Assembly: GCA_030432025.1 (NCBI GenBank)
Contig: JAUIIA010000003.1
Location: forward strand, 305,121-369,120
DNA length: 64,000 bases
DNA from: Alphaproteobacteria bacterium
GTDB taxonomy: Bacteria; Pseudomonadota; Alphaproteobacteria; Micavibrionales; Micavibrionaceae
Direction of reading: 5' to 3'
The position numbers and the translations under genes are program-made. Positions 8,433 through 17,711 of this stretch are shown here, piece after piece (position 1 is the first letter of the stretch; each line of letters begins with the position of its first letter). Under the pieces are notes generated by a model. It was not told where the DNA came from and made no database searches. It worked only from the letters and a program-made list of their open reading frames with translations.

Positions 8433-11400
8433 TTATGCGCCTGCGGCCGGAGCTGAAACTTCGAGAACCTGAGAATGGTCTCTAGTCGCTTCGGTAGTGG
8501 CCTTTTCCATGATCGCGTCGTAAAGGCCTTTCGGAATTTCCAGCTTCTGTCCGTCGCCGTAATTAATTTCAGCTGTTGTGCCGTTCGCGCCTTCAACAAA
8601 TTCTACACTCAAGCTGCCCGCACCGTTATTGTCTAGCGCTCTTTCCAGAGCTTCCAGACCACGAGCAACGGTCGCTGAGTCGAATTCGCCCGGCAGATCG
8701 AAATGTGTGACGAGGCGTTCGTCGGCGGCTCTTCCATCGAAATAATCGACAGCATCGGCCAGTTCTTCGCTTTCAATAACAACGCCTCTGCCTGTGCTTT
8801 CGGCAACGAATGTGCTGAATAATCCTTCTTTATCACCTTGCTGGATCGTGATTGTCGATGTATCCAGCAGGTTAGCTGTCGCCGGATCCAGACCGATCGT
8901 TACGTCCTTATATTCTACGCTTGTGTCGCCCATATCGGCGCGTTCACGCAGCCTGCCTTCCAGAGGCGCGTCAAGTTTGACACCTTCACCCAGAACTTCA
9001 CTGAAGTTATTTTCGTGAACCTGTGTAACGACTGTTTCGCCATTAATCTGGCGTACCAACATAGGACCGCCTTCGATGATAGCGAGAATACCGGCTTCGG
9101 GAACGTCATCGCCTGCGCGGGTCAGGACTGCTTGCGCTTCTTGCAAGGCATCGCCGTCAAGAACACGGTCCTCGTCAGTCAGGGCAGGATGAATAGCGGT
9201 TACAACAATCGTATTATCCGCATCCGCACTTGCTGCTGCAACGTCGGCATCGACCAATGTTTTTGCGCGCTCAAGTAATGTTCTTTCAACATCCGTAACG
9301 CCTTCGCCGGCAAGTTGCGCATCAATCCAGCTTGTGACTTCTGCGCCTTCCTCTGCGGAAATGCCGTCGCTGCGGTCCACGACCGTAGGGTCATTGTAAA
9401 CAGCCGCACGGATCTGTTCGTCAAGTGTTGCGGCGTTTTCGCCAATCGCCAGATAAGCATTCAGCTGTTCGACTGTATCAATGCCTGTAACTTCAAGGTT
9501 GAAAGCACGATCTGTGCCGTCCGCACTAGTGATCTCTACCTTGGCATCGGCAGAAAGGGTTACCTCTGCGGAAACCTCAGCAGCACCTAGGCTGGTCGCG
9601 TATGCATCAATAGCGGCGTTCATTCCGGCATCGACTGTTACACCGCGTGCCTCCAGAAACGCTCTTGCTTCCGCTTCGGCATCTGTACCGACTGCTGCAC
9701 GCAGACCTGTAATCACGCTGTTACGAAAAGCTTCGTCTGTTTCCAGTCTTGTTTGGAGTTCTACAACCGCTTGCTCGGTTGTCATGTTGTTAAGTTCGCT
9801 GAAATTCTTATCCAGCATCAGGCTCATGCTCATCGCTGTGCGCGGGCCGGGTTGGCCGTCAATCGCGCTTACACGACCGTTTTCTGCATCTGTCGGTCTG
9901 ATTTTTGCTTCGCTTAAAGCTGCAAATTCACCTTGCTCGGCGAAGTATGCGAAACGCTGCACGTCACGAATTGGTGATTGTGCCGCCGCTGCTACGCCAG
10001 TTTCGGTGCGCAGCTCGACATCTGCATCCGCATCTACATCAGGATCGGAAGTTTCAAAGCTTTGAATAACTTCTTCAGCCCGTGTTTTGGCCATCTCCAG
10101 AATTGCGTGGTCCAGATGGCCTTCTGTAGTGCCTTCAAGTTGAGTTGTGATTTTAGCGAGTGCTGCGGTAGCTTCTTCAGCTGTAATTTCAGCATCATCG
10201 CCGCTAAGGATGCCATTAATCTGTGTTGTTAATGCTGCTGCATTGGCTTCATCGGTGACGAATGCTGTAACTGCAGCGGCGTCTGTAACATCCATATTTG
10301 TAGCTGTAACCGTCAGGGCATCTGCATCCGCACCTGCACTTACTGTCACTTCAGGTCGAGCACTGTACGCCGCATGCGCAGTCATTACTGCGACATAGTC
10401 AGGATGTGCTTCCATTTCTTCCGGCGTCATTGTTTCGAAATTCGGGTCTGTTTTCCAGTCGCGTTCTGTAGCGTCATAGTCATGCAAAGCACGGTACATC
10501 GCGATTGCTCTTGCCTCGTCTTCAGTCACGGGGCCTGTGAAAGCACCTGTAGTAGAATCATATTTACCGAACGCATCGGAGAATTGCTGCCATGGCATTG
10601 CGCCTTCATCTATGCCTGCTGCTGCGTCGGCCGTAGTTTGAAGAGCAGCCTCAAATACGTCTTTTGCTAATGGATCAGGCGTTGCTTCTGCTCTGATTTC
10701 ATTTTCTGTTAGTACAGCTGTAGCCTGTTCTTTGGCGGCTTGGAAATTCGTGTTTTCAGCCAGGAATGAAGCACCTACCTCGGCTGAAAGGGACTGTTCG
10801 CCCTCTGTCGGGAATGTTTTGATGGCTTCTTCGTAAGCCATGATCGTTAGCGCATCTGCCAGCGCGATCATATCTCCGCTGTCTAGACCTTCGCTTAATC
10901 CGTTGTCTGCGTTACGCAGGTCAGCAATTGTAACCTCGTCAACTGTGCCGTCTCTTAGACGAAGACGTTCTTGCAGGAACGGCGCCATCTGTCCGACGAT
11001 GGCATCGCGGTTTTCACGAATAGCGGCCACCACGTCAGGGTGATCACCAATATTATCTCCGCTGATTTCCTGGCCATCGACCCAAACACGGAAGCCATGT
11101 TCAACGTCATAGTTGTCTGAAGTATCTACACCGTAGTCAAACTGAATGACTTTGCCGCCGGCATTGACGGTAATAACGTCACTCACCATGCTTACTGCCG
11201 GTTGATCGATACCTGTCGAAGTTTTGAATGAATCTGATTGTTGGAATGCTGCGAAGTGCTGGATACCGATTGTATCGCCTGTCCATACATCGACATTCGC
11301 GCCTAAACCGCCTTCTTCAGCGGGTGTATATGCATATAAGGAAATTTGTAATGCTGTGACGTAGTCGGCGTCTTTGCCTTCAATCGCTGTTGCGTAAGCA

Positions 11401-11528
11401 GCGGCTCTGTCTGGGGCTGGCAATCCGAGAATGGATTGTGCGGATTGTGCAATTTCTGTCCCTAGAGCGGATACACCATCCTCTGGGCTACCCGTCAATT
11501 GTTCCCAATAGTCTTTCGCTAATGCCAT
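8433..11528 (-). CDS. large acidic alanine-rich protein of unknown function
   Basis: A 1031-residue protein whose family I do not recognise. It is strongly acidic and rich in Ala/Thr/Asp/Glu, has no cysteine that I can find, and shows no signal peptide or membrane helix. Two segments, about residues 390-505 and 650-780, resemble each other: VTLSA-type strand, Ala-rich helix, an acidic EITAEEA / GISAEEGAEV stretch, then ERAKTL-type helix. This suggests an internal duplication. Near residues 535-565 the sequence SAIDGQPGPRTAMSM resembles the DGxxGPxT turn of peptidoglycan-binding type 1 domains, a weak hint only. The ATG at 11528 is chosen over 11564 because AGAGGGTG precedes it. It lies antisense between dnaB and alr, genes usually adjacent in this group. 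Confidence 0.8.
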   Translation of the reverse strand: MALAKDYWEQLTGSPEDGVSALGTEIAQSAQSILGLPAPDRAAAYATAIEGKDADYVTALQISLYAYTPAEEGGLGANVDVWTGDTIGIQHFAAFQQSDSFKTSTGIDQPAVSMVSDVITVNAGGKVIQFDYGVDTSDNYDVEHGFRVWVDGQEISGDNIGDHPDVVAAIRENRDAIVGQMAPFLQERLRLRDGTVDEVTIADLRNADNGLSEGLDSGDMIALADALTIMAYEEAIKTFPTEGEQSLSAEVGASFLAENTNFQAAKEQATAVLTENEIRAEATPDPLAKDVFEAALQTTADAAAGIDEGAMPWQQFSDAFGKYDSTTGAFTGPVTEDEARAIAMYRALHDYDATERDWKTDPNFETMTPEEMEAHPDYVAVMTAHAAYSARPEVTVSAGADADALTVTATNMDVTDAAAVTAFVTDEANAAALTTQINGILSGDDAEITAEEATAALAKITTQLEGTTEGHLDHAILEMAKTRAEEVIQSFETSDPDVDADADVELRTETGVAAAAQSPIRDVQRFAYFAEQGEFAALSEAKIRPTDAENGRVSAIDGQPGPRTAMSMSLMLDKNFSELNNMTTEQAVVELQTRLETDEAFRNSVITGLRAAVGTDAEAEARAFLEARGVTVDAGMNAAIDAYATSLGAAEVSAEVTLSADAKVEITSADGTDRAFNLEVTGIDTVEQLNAYLAIGENAATLDEQIRAAVYNDPTVVDRSDGISAEEGAEVTSWIDAQLAGEGVTDVERTLLERAKTLVDADVAAASADADNTIVVTAIHPALTDEDRVLDGDALQEAQAVLTRAGDDVPEAGILAIIEGGPMLVRQINGETVVTQVHENNFSEVLGEGVKLDAPLEGRLRERADMGDTSVEYKDVTIGLDPATANLLDTSTITIQQGDKEGLFSTFVAESTGRGVVIESEELADAVDYFDGRAADERLVTHFDLPGEFDSATVARGLEALERALDNNGAGSLSVEFVEGANGTTAEINYGDGQKLEIPKGLYDAIMEKATTEATRDHSQVLEVSAPAAGA

Positions 11529-11622
11529 TTTACACCCTCTTAAAATATCGTTTTTTATACACACCAGCCGTTTATCGGCTTTTTAGTTACGTTAAATATA
11601 AAGATGCGCAGTTAATAAAACG

Positions 11623-11651
11623 TTAAACGAAGGGCAAAAGCCTGATATAAA
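11623..11651 (+). promoter_or_regulatory. candidate promoter of alr
   Basis: TTAAAC at 11623-11628 and TATAAA at 11646-11651 are 17 bases apart. The predicted start of transcription, about 11658, coincides with the alr ATG at 11659, so the message may be leaderless. No ribosome binding site is visible before that ATG, which fits. Confidence 0.45.
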
Positions 11652-11658
11652 GACAGTC

Positions 11659-12750
11659 ATGGGCTTGTTGACCATAGATTTGAACGCATTGGCCGAGAAC
11701 TACCGCATGTTGCAAAGCATGGCCGGAGATGGCTGCGAGGTGGGTGCAGTGGTGAAAGCACAATCTTATGGGCTGGGTGCGGAGAAAGTTTCACAAGCCT
11801 TATACAATCAAGGCTGCCGCACATTCTTTATCGCCAAAGCACACGAGATCGAATCTTTGCAAGGGCTTCCAGATGATGCCCGTACCATTGTGATGAATGG
11901 CTACGACCCTGACCATGCATCCATATATGCGGAACACGAGATGATTCCCGTACTGGGGTCTCTTTATGAGGTCGAGGCATATAAGGCACATCAGGATCTG
12001 TCCCGCAAACCCTGCTTCTTCAAATTTTGTACGGAAATGAATCGCGCCGGCATGGGTAAGGATGAATGGGAATCTATTCTGAACAATCCCGGTTTGATCG
12101 GCGGCTTGCAGCTTAAAGGCGTGATGGCACATTTCGCCTGCGCCGACGAACCCGAGCACCCGATGACAGAGGAGCAGTTCAAAACCTTCAGCAAAATCGC
12201 GGGGCATTTTTCAGACCAGTATGAGGGGCTGGAACGCAGCCTTTCCAACTCCTTCGGTATATTTCGCGACGATAAGTATCATTTTGATCTCGTCCGTCCG
12301 GGCATGTGCTTATACGGTTTGAACCCGACACCTTATAAGACCGAAAACCCGATGAAGCGGGTGGTTGATCTGAGCATAAACGTTATCCGCACACGCCTGA
12401 TTCCAAAAGACGAATACGTCGGGTATGGCGCAACGTACCGTTTCGAAAAAGACACGCATGTCGCCCTTTTATCCGCTGGCTATGCCGATGGCATTTACCG
12501 AAGCCTCAGTAATAAGGGCAAAGTGTTCTGGAACGGCATTGCCTGTCCGATCCGTGGCCGTGTGTCGATGGATATGATTGTTGTCGATCTTTCGGATGTG
12601 CCCGAAGACGAACGCCCGAATGCGGGTGACCGCATGGAATTGATCGGCCCGCATCAGGATGCCGATGCACTGGCCGAAGAAGCGGGAACAATCGGTTATG
12701 AAATTCTCACCGCGCTGGGCGAGCGTTATGAGCGCGTCTACAAGGACTAG
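11659..12750 (+). CDS. alr: alanine racemase
   Basis: PLP enzyme making D-alanine for peptidoglycan. The 363 residues start MGLLTIDLNALAENYRMLQ. The PLP-lysine region reads VGAVVKAQSYGLGAEKV, with Lys in the expected strand. The EMNRAGM stretch and the C-terminal domain with the catalytic tyrosine region (VGYGATYRFEKD) and RGRVSMDMIVVDLSD are present. It is shorter at the C-terminus than E. coli Alr but within family range. A VanX-like D-Ala-D-Ala dipeptidase lies convergently downstream, overlapping by four bases. Confidence 0.95.
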   Translation: MGLLTIDLNALAENYRMLQSMAGDGCEVGAVVKAQSYGLGAEKVSQALYNQGCRTFFIAKAHEIESLQGLPDDARTIVMNGYDPDHASIYAEHEMIPVLGSLYEVEAYKAHQDLSRKPCFFKFCTEMNRAGMGKDEWESILNNPGLIGGLQLKGVMAHFACADEPEHPMTEEQFKTFSKIAGHFSDQYEGLERSLSNSFGIFRDDKYHFDLVRPGMCLYGLNPTPYKTENPMKRVVDLSINVIRTRLIPKDEYVGYGATYRFEKDTHVALLSAGYADGIYRSLSNKGKVFWNGIACPIRGRVSMDMIVVDLSDVPEDERPNAGDRMELIGPHQDADALAEEAGTIGYEILTALGERYERVYKD

Positions 12751-13403
12751 CTGCACATCTTCATATGGTCGGGCAGGTCCGCATCGCTTAAGGGCGCAAA
12801 TTGATCGGTAAAGTCGGGCGGCAATCTGAAATCCCACCATTCCTGCGGTAGAGGAAATAACGCGATGCCGAACTCTTCTGCCGCTTTCTCAAAGGCATCA
12901 TCCAGTATTTTGCGGTTGGCCCTGACCTCTGCACTCAAATGCGGGTGTTCGCGATGTGCCGCATTCGCTGCGGCCGAAGCATCTTCCGCCAGATAATCAA
13001 ACACCGTTCCCATATCCAGCAATTCACCGCTCAATGTCTCGAGGCTGCAATCCACTGCCATACCACGCGGGTGCGCACCCTTACCGGGCGGGGAAAGCAA
13101 ACGTGGCTCTTCCAGCCACTGCGGATTATCCTTCACGTTTTGCGTCTCCAGCATCCGCGCTTGCGCATCACTGGTGCGTAATGAATCATAAACGACCAGC
13201 TTATAGCCCTGCTGCTTTGCGATCCCGGCTACCTTCAAAACGATCTTCGCCAGATCCTCATATATGAAAAGCTGCGCATTGGGTCTGTAGATGCGCTCGC
13301 CGAAAAGATAGTTATCTTCAAACGCATAGGCCAGCTCGATGCGGATATTCGCATCATCATGCTCGTGCATATTGACCAGTTGCTCGGGTGAAATAGTTTT
13401 CAT
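12747..13403 (-). CDS. VanX/DdpX-like D-Ala-D-Ala dipeptidase with altered zinc site
   Basis: Family M15D zinc dipeptidase homologue of 218 residues; characterised members cleave D-Ala-D-Ala. The substrate arginine is Arg76 in YDSLR. Zinc ligands His111 and Asp118 are in AHPRGMAVD, and the catalytic Glu188 is in QEWWDF. In VanX the third zinc ligand is the His of the ExWH motif; here that position is Asp191, so metal binding or activity may differ. No signal peptide is seen, so it is probably cytoplasmic. It neighbours alr and penicillin-binding protein genes, consistent with D-alanine recycling. The 3' ends of this gene and alr overlap by four bases. Confidence 0.85.
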   Translation of the reverse strand: MKTISPEQLVNMHEHDDANIRIELAYAFEDNYLFGERIYRPNAQLFIYEDLAKIVLKVAGIAKQQGYKLVVYDSLRTSDAQARMLETQNVKDNPQWLEEPRLLSPPGKGAHPRGMAVDCSLETLSGELLDMGTVFDYLAEDASAAANAAHREHPHLSAEVRANRKILDDAFEKAAEEFGIALFPLPQEWWDFRLPPDFTDQFAPLSDADLPDHMKMCS

Positions 13404-13500
13404 GTCAGTCTCTCTACCTGATTGATAGCGCGGATTCAGTATAGACGCAGCACCATCAATGTTTTAACGTGTCTCGGTAATTTAAAACAGACTGTACGCC

Positions 13501-14304
13501 ATGGATAGCACCCAAAACCAGATCAATCCCGTTTTTGCGCCTTTTCAGGCTGTCGGCCAGATTCTTTTGAGCTTTTTTCAAAAAACAGGCCAGCTATCCT
13601 CTTTCATTGGTAAATCGCTGTATCACAGTATCGTGCCGCCATTTTTTCCGGCGCAGCTTTGGCGCCAACTGGTCGATATCGGCTATTACTCTCTACCCGT
13701 TGTCGGCATGACGGCCCTGTTTACGGGGATGGTGCTGGCACTGCAAAGCTATACGGGCTTTACCCGCTTTAACGCTGAAAGCGCGATTGCGGGCGTGGTT
13801 GTACTCTCCATCACGCGTGAATTGGCCCCCGTTTTGGCGGGCTTAATGGTTGCGGGCCGCGTTGGCGCGGCGATCGCTGCCGAGATCGGCACCATGCGTG
13901 TGACCGAGCAGATCGATGCGCTAACAACCTTGTCTGTAAACCCGTTTAAATACCTGATCGCGCCGCGCTTGATCGCCGCGACATTGACTTTGCCGATCCT
14001 CGTTCTTATCGGCGATATTATCGGCGTCTATGGCGGCTATGTTGTCTCGATCTATAATCTGGGTTTCAGCCCCGGCGGCTATCTGTCCCAAACATGGGAT
14101 GTTGTCGAGAATATGGATGTGATCTCCGGCCTGATCAAAGCCGCTGCATTTGGTTTCATCGTTGCCATGATGGGCTGTTATCACGGCTTTAACTCTGGAC
14201 GCGGCGCACAAGGCGTTGGTGCGGCGACCACGAATGCGGTTGTATCGTCGTCCATTCTGATCCTGATCTTTAACTATATCCTGACGCAGGTGTTTTTCTC
14301 ATGA
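13501..14304 (+). CDS. mlaE: MlaE-family ABC transporter permease
   Basis: Inner-membrane permease of the MlaFED type that moves phospholipids between inner and outer membranes. The 267 residues contain the family hallmarks: PVVGMTALFTGMVLALQSYTGF, ITRELAPVLAGLMVAGRVGAAIAAEIGTM and TEQIDALTTLSVNP. About five to six hydrophobic segments follow. The stop overlaps the mlaF start by four bases (ATGA), so the two are coupled. No MlaD-type MCE gene follows, which is less usual. Symbol by family, not by proof of orthology. Confidence 0.9.
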   Translation: MDSTQNQINPVFAPFQAVGQILLSFFQKTGQLSSFIGKSLYHSIVPPFFPAQLWRQLVDIGYYSLPVVGMTALFTGMVLALQSYTGFTRFNAESAIAGVVVLSITRELAPVLAGLMVAGRVGAAIAAEIGTMRVTEQIDALTTLSVNPFKYLIAPRLIAATLTLPILVLIGDIIGVYGGYVVSIYNLGFSPGGYLSQTWDVVENMDVISGLIKAAAFGFIVAMMGCYHGFNSGRGAQGVGAATTNAVVSSSILILIFNYILTQVFFS

Positions 14305-15080
14305 CGTCATCATCCAAAACACCGAAAATAGAAATGTCAGGCGTCAAGAAAGCCTTTGGTAACAACCATGTTTTGAATGGTGTCGACCTTGTCGTGCCTG
14401 AAGGGAAATCGATGGTCATCATCGGTGGTTCGGGTACGGGGAAATCCGTAACGCTGAAATGTATTCTCGGTTTGCTGTCGCCTGATGAAGGCTCAATCAA
14501 AATCGACGGGCAGGAAGTCACCAACCTGAGGCCCAATGAACGTGATGAGTTGATGCTGAAATTCGGTATGTTGTTTCAGGGCGGCGCATTGTTCGACTCA
14601 CTAAAAATCTGGGAAAATGTTGCCTTTGGTCTTATTCAGGGCCGCGGTAAAAACCGCAAGGAAGCGCGCGAAATTGCCGTTGAGAAAATCAAGGCTGTCG
14701 GTTTGCGCCCCGAAGTTGCCGATCTTTTCCCCGCCGAACTTTCGGGCGGTATGCAAAAGCGTGTCGGTCTTGCCCGCGCCGTGGCCGCCAGCCCCGAAAT
14801 AATTTTCTTTGATGAACCGACCACGGGCCTCGACCCGATCATGGCCGATGTGATCAATCAACTGATCGTTGAACAGGTGCAGGAAATCGGTGCGACCGGC
14901 CTGTCTATCACTCATGATATGTCCTCCGTACGTACCATTGCTGACTATGTCGCCATGATCCACGAAGGCAAAATCGTCTGGACAGGACCGATAGACGAGC
15001 TAGATGATTCAGGGAATGACTATGTCGACCAATTCATCCATGGCCGTGCTGATGGCCCGATCCAAAGACGGGTGGCGTAA
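14301..15080 (+). CDS. mlaF: MlaF-family ABC transporter ATP-binding protein
   Basis: ATPase partner of the upstream permease. The 259 residues include Walker A (IIGGSGTGKSVTLK), Q-loop (MLFQGGALFDSL), signature LSGGMQKRVGLARA, Walker B (IIFFDEPTTGLDP) and H-loop (SITHDMSS). The double-glycine signature and ALFDSL after the Q-loop are typical of MlaF. It overlaps mlaE by four bases and is followed after 12 bases by the PBP1A gene, so all may form one envelope operon. Confidence 0.92.
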   Translation: MTSSSKTPKIEMSGVKKAFGNNHVLNGVDLVVPEGKSMVIIGGSGTGKSVTLKCILGLLSPDEGSIKIDGQEVTNLRPNERDELMLKFGMLFQGGALFDSLKIWENVAFGLIQGRGKNRKEAREIAVEKIKAVGLRPEVADLFPAELSGGMQKRVGLARAVAASPEIIFFDEPTTGLDPIMADVINQLIVEQVQEIGATGLSITHDMSSVRTIADYVAMIHEGKIVWTGPIDELDDSGNDYVDQFIHGRADGPIQRRVA

Positions 15081-15092
15081 GGAGTCAGAGCA

Positions 15093-17711
15093 ATGAAATA
15101 TCTCTGGTACTGCTTTCTCGGTCTGTTTTCGTTGGGTTTTTTAGGAGTCGTCGTTGTCGGTGCCGCCTCTATCTATATCGTCGATATGCACGATAAAGAT
15201 CTTCCCGACTATGAACAGCTACAGGATTACGAACCGCCAATCGTTACCCGCGTCTATGCCGGTGACGGTCGCTTGATGGCCGAATTCGCACAGGAAAAAC
15301 GCGTCTTCGTCCCAATTGATAAAATCCCAGACCGCGTCAAACAGGCTTTCATCGCCGTTGAAGATAAAAATTTCTATGAGCATCAGGGCGTGGATTTCAT
15401 GGCGGTGACCCGTGCGGCATATGTTTATGCGCAGCACCTGATGGGTAAGGATGTCAGTATTATCGGTGGCTCCACCATCACCCAGCAGGTTGTCAAAAAC
15501 ATGCTGCTCAGCTCAGAACGTAAATTTGAGCGTAAGATCAAAGAAGCCATTCTGTCTTTGCGTATGGAACGTGCGCTGTCCAAGGACCGAATTCTGGAAC
15601 TGTATTTGAACGAGATTTTCCTCGGCGCCCGCAGCTATGGCGTTGCCGCGGCATCCTTGCATTACTTCAACAAATCGCTCGATGAACTGACAATCGCCGA
15701 GGCCGCATACTTGGCCGCATTGCCGAAAGCACCGAACAATTACCACCCTGTAAGCAATCACGATGCCGCAGTAGACCGCCGTAACTATGTTCTCGAGCGT
15801 ATGCAGGAGGAAGGCTATATCAGCGAAGGACAGGCCGATCTGGCTAAGCTTTCACCTCTGGAAATTACCGAGCGTGATGAAAGCCGTTCCGTCAGTGCGC
15901 CGTATTTTGCCGAGGAAGTCCGTAGACAATTAAAGGCGCGTTACGGTGAGGAAAGTTTGTATCAAGGCGGCTTGGCCGTTCGCAGCACCGTAAATCCTGC
16001 CTTGCAGAAATTCGCCGCCGAAGCATTGCGCGAAGGTTTATCCGCCTATGACCGCCGTCACGGATACCGCGGCCCGATTGCACAAGTCACCAGCACCATC
16101 GATTGGGAAGAAAAGCTGGCCGAGGTCAAAAAGCCGCACGGCATTCTGGATGAATGGCAAACCGCGATCGTCCTGAGTGCGGGGACCAAGCGTGCGGAGA
16201 TCGGCCTCGAAAATGGACAGACAACCCATATCCCGCTCGAAGGCGTAAAGTGGGCGCGCGAATATCTGAATGAAGGATACGCGCGCGGTCCTGAAATTAC
16301 CGCCGCCAGCGATGTGGTCAGCAAGGGCGACATCATCCTGATTTCTTATGACGTAGAAAATTCCCGTTACGAGCTTCAGCAAATTCCCGAAGTTCAGGGC
16401 GGTGTCATCGCGATGGACCCGCACACAGGTCGTGTTCTGGCCATGCAGGGCGGCTGGAAATACGGCGTGTTCGAACAATTCAACCGCGCCACGCAAGCTC
16501 AACGCCAACCTGGTTCATCCTTTAAACCGTTTGTTTATCTGGCCGCGCTGGTCAATGGCTTTACCCCTGCGACACTGGTGCTCGATGCGCCTTTCGTTAT
16601 TGAGGACCGCCCCGGACATTTCTGGAGCCCGACCAACTATTCCAACGAATATTACGGCCCGACACCGATCCGCGTCGGCGTTGAAAAGTCGCGAAACCTG
16701 ATGACGGTGCGTCTGGCGGATTATCTCGGCATGGACATCATTGTCGATTTCGCCAAACGGTTCGGTATTGATGAGGACATGCAGCCGCACCTGGCTAACT
16801 CTCTGGGCGCGGGCGAGACAACCTTGCTGAAAATGGTCAGCGCCTATGCTGTGCTGGTCAATGGTGGCAAGAAAATCGAACCGTCATTTATTGACCGTAT
16901 TCAGGACCGTCGCGGTAAAACCATCTTCCGTCATGATGATCGTGAATGTGTGAATTGCGGCCCGCTTGTCCGCTGGCAGAACCAGCAAGCCCCCGAAGTT
17001 CCCGACACGCGTGAGCAGCTCGTCGATCCGCGCCACGCTTACCAAATTGTCTCCATCCTCGAAGGCGCAGTACAGCGCGGTACAGGTGTGCGTTTGAAAT
17101 CTTTGGGCCGTCCGCTCGCGGGTAAAACCGGTACAACCAATGAATCCAAAGACACATGGTTCATGGGCTTTTCCCCTGACCTTGTCGTCGGCGCTTATGT
17201 CGGCTTTGATGAACCACGCTCTCTGGGTAAACGTGAGACAGGCTCATCCACGGCGCTACCCGTCTTCAAAGCCTTCATGGAACAAGCGCTTAAAGACGAA
17301 CCGCTTCTGCCGTTCCGTATCCCTAATGGTATCCGCAATGTACAGATCAATTCCGAGACAGGTGCGCGCGCCAATCCGGGTGACCAGAAAGTCATCTGGG
17401 AAGCCTTCACACAAGACACTTTGCCGACGGAGAACATGTATATCCTCGACGGTACAGGCATCAATCTGGTCAGCGACAGCGCCGCCTATTTCGACTATAA
17501 CCAGCTTGATTACAATGATGCGTATCAAGGGCAATACAACGACGATGCGTTGAACAATTTCCTTAATCAGCACCGCAATAATTACAATCAACAAAATGGC
17601 CAAAGAAACGGCCAACAAGAACTGAACAATATTTACGGGCAGGACCGACCTGCACCGCGGCCCAATAATAATCCGAATGAATCAACCGGCGGAACGGGCG
17701 GCCTGTATTAA
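15093..17711 (+). CDS. mrcA: penicillin-binding protein 1A, bifunctional
   Basis: Class A penicillin-binding protein (872 residues) that polymerises and crosslinks peptidoglycan in the periplasm. There is one N-terminal membrane anchor (about residues 5-30). The glycosyltransferase domain has EDKNFYEHQGVDF and GGSTITQQVVKNML; the transpeptidase domain has the SxxK serine in QPGSSFKPF, the SRN motif and KTGTTN. The last 60 residues are Asn/Gln/Asp/Tyr-rich and look disordered. It is preceded by GGAGTCAGAG and its stop overlaps the next start by one base (TAATG). Confidence 0.95.
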   Translation: MKYLWYCFLGLFSLGFLGVVVVGAASIYIVDMHDKDLPDYEQLQDYEPPIVTRVYAGDGRLMAEFAQEKRVFVPIDKIPDRVKQAFIAVEDKNFYEHQGVDFMAVTRAAYVYAQHLMGKDVSIIGGSTITQQVVKNMLLSSERKFERKIKEAILSLRMERALSKDRILELYLNEIFLGARSYGVAAASLHYFNKSLDELTIAEAAYLAALPKAPNNYHPVSNHDAAVDRRNYVLERMQEEGYISEGQADLAKLSPLEITERDESRSVSAPYFAEEVRRQLKARYGEESLYQGGLAVRSTVNPALQKFAAEALREGLSAYDRRHGYRGPIAQVTSTIDWEEKLAEVKKPHGILDEWQTAIVLSAGTKRAEIGLENGQTTHIPLEGVKWAREYLNEGYARGPEITAASDVVSKGDIILISYDVENSRYELQQIPEVQGGVIAMDPHTGRVLAMQGGWKYGVFEQFNRATQAQRQPGSSFKPFVYLAALVNGFTPATLVLDAPFVIEDRPGHFWSPTNYSNEYYGPTPIRVGVEKSRNLMTVRLADYLGMDIIVDFAKRFGIDEDMQPHLANSLGAGETTLLKMVSAYAVLVNGGKKIEPSFIDRIQDRRGKTIFRHDDRECVNCGPLVRWQNQQAPEVPDTREQLVDPRHAYQIVSILEGAVQRGTGVRLKSLGRPLAGKTGTTNESKDTWFMGFSPDLVVGAYVGFDEPRSLGKRETGSSTALPVFKAFMEQALKDEPLLPFRIPNGIRNVQINSETGARANPGDQKVIWEAFTQDTLPTENMYILDGTGINLVSDSAAYFDYNQLDYNDAYQGQYNDDALNNFLNQHRNNYNQQNGQRNGQQELNNIYGQDRPAPRPNNNPNESTGGTGGLY

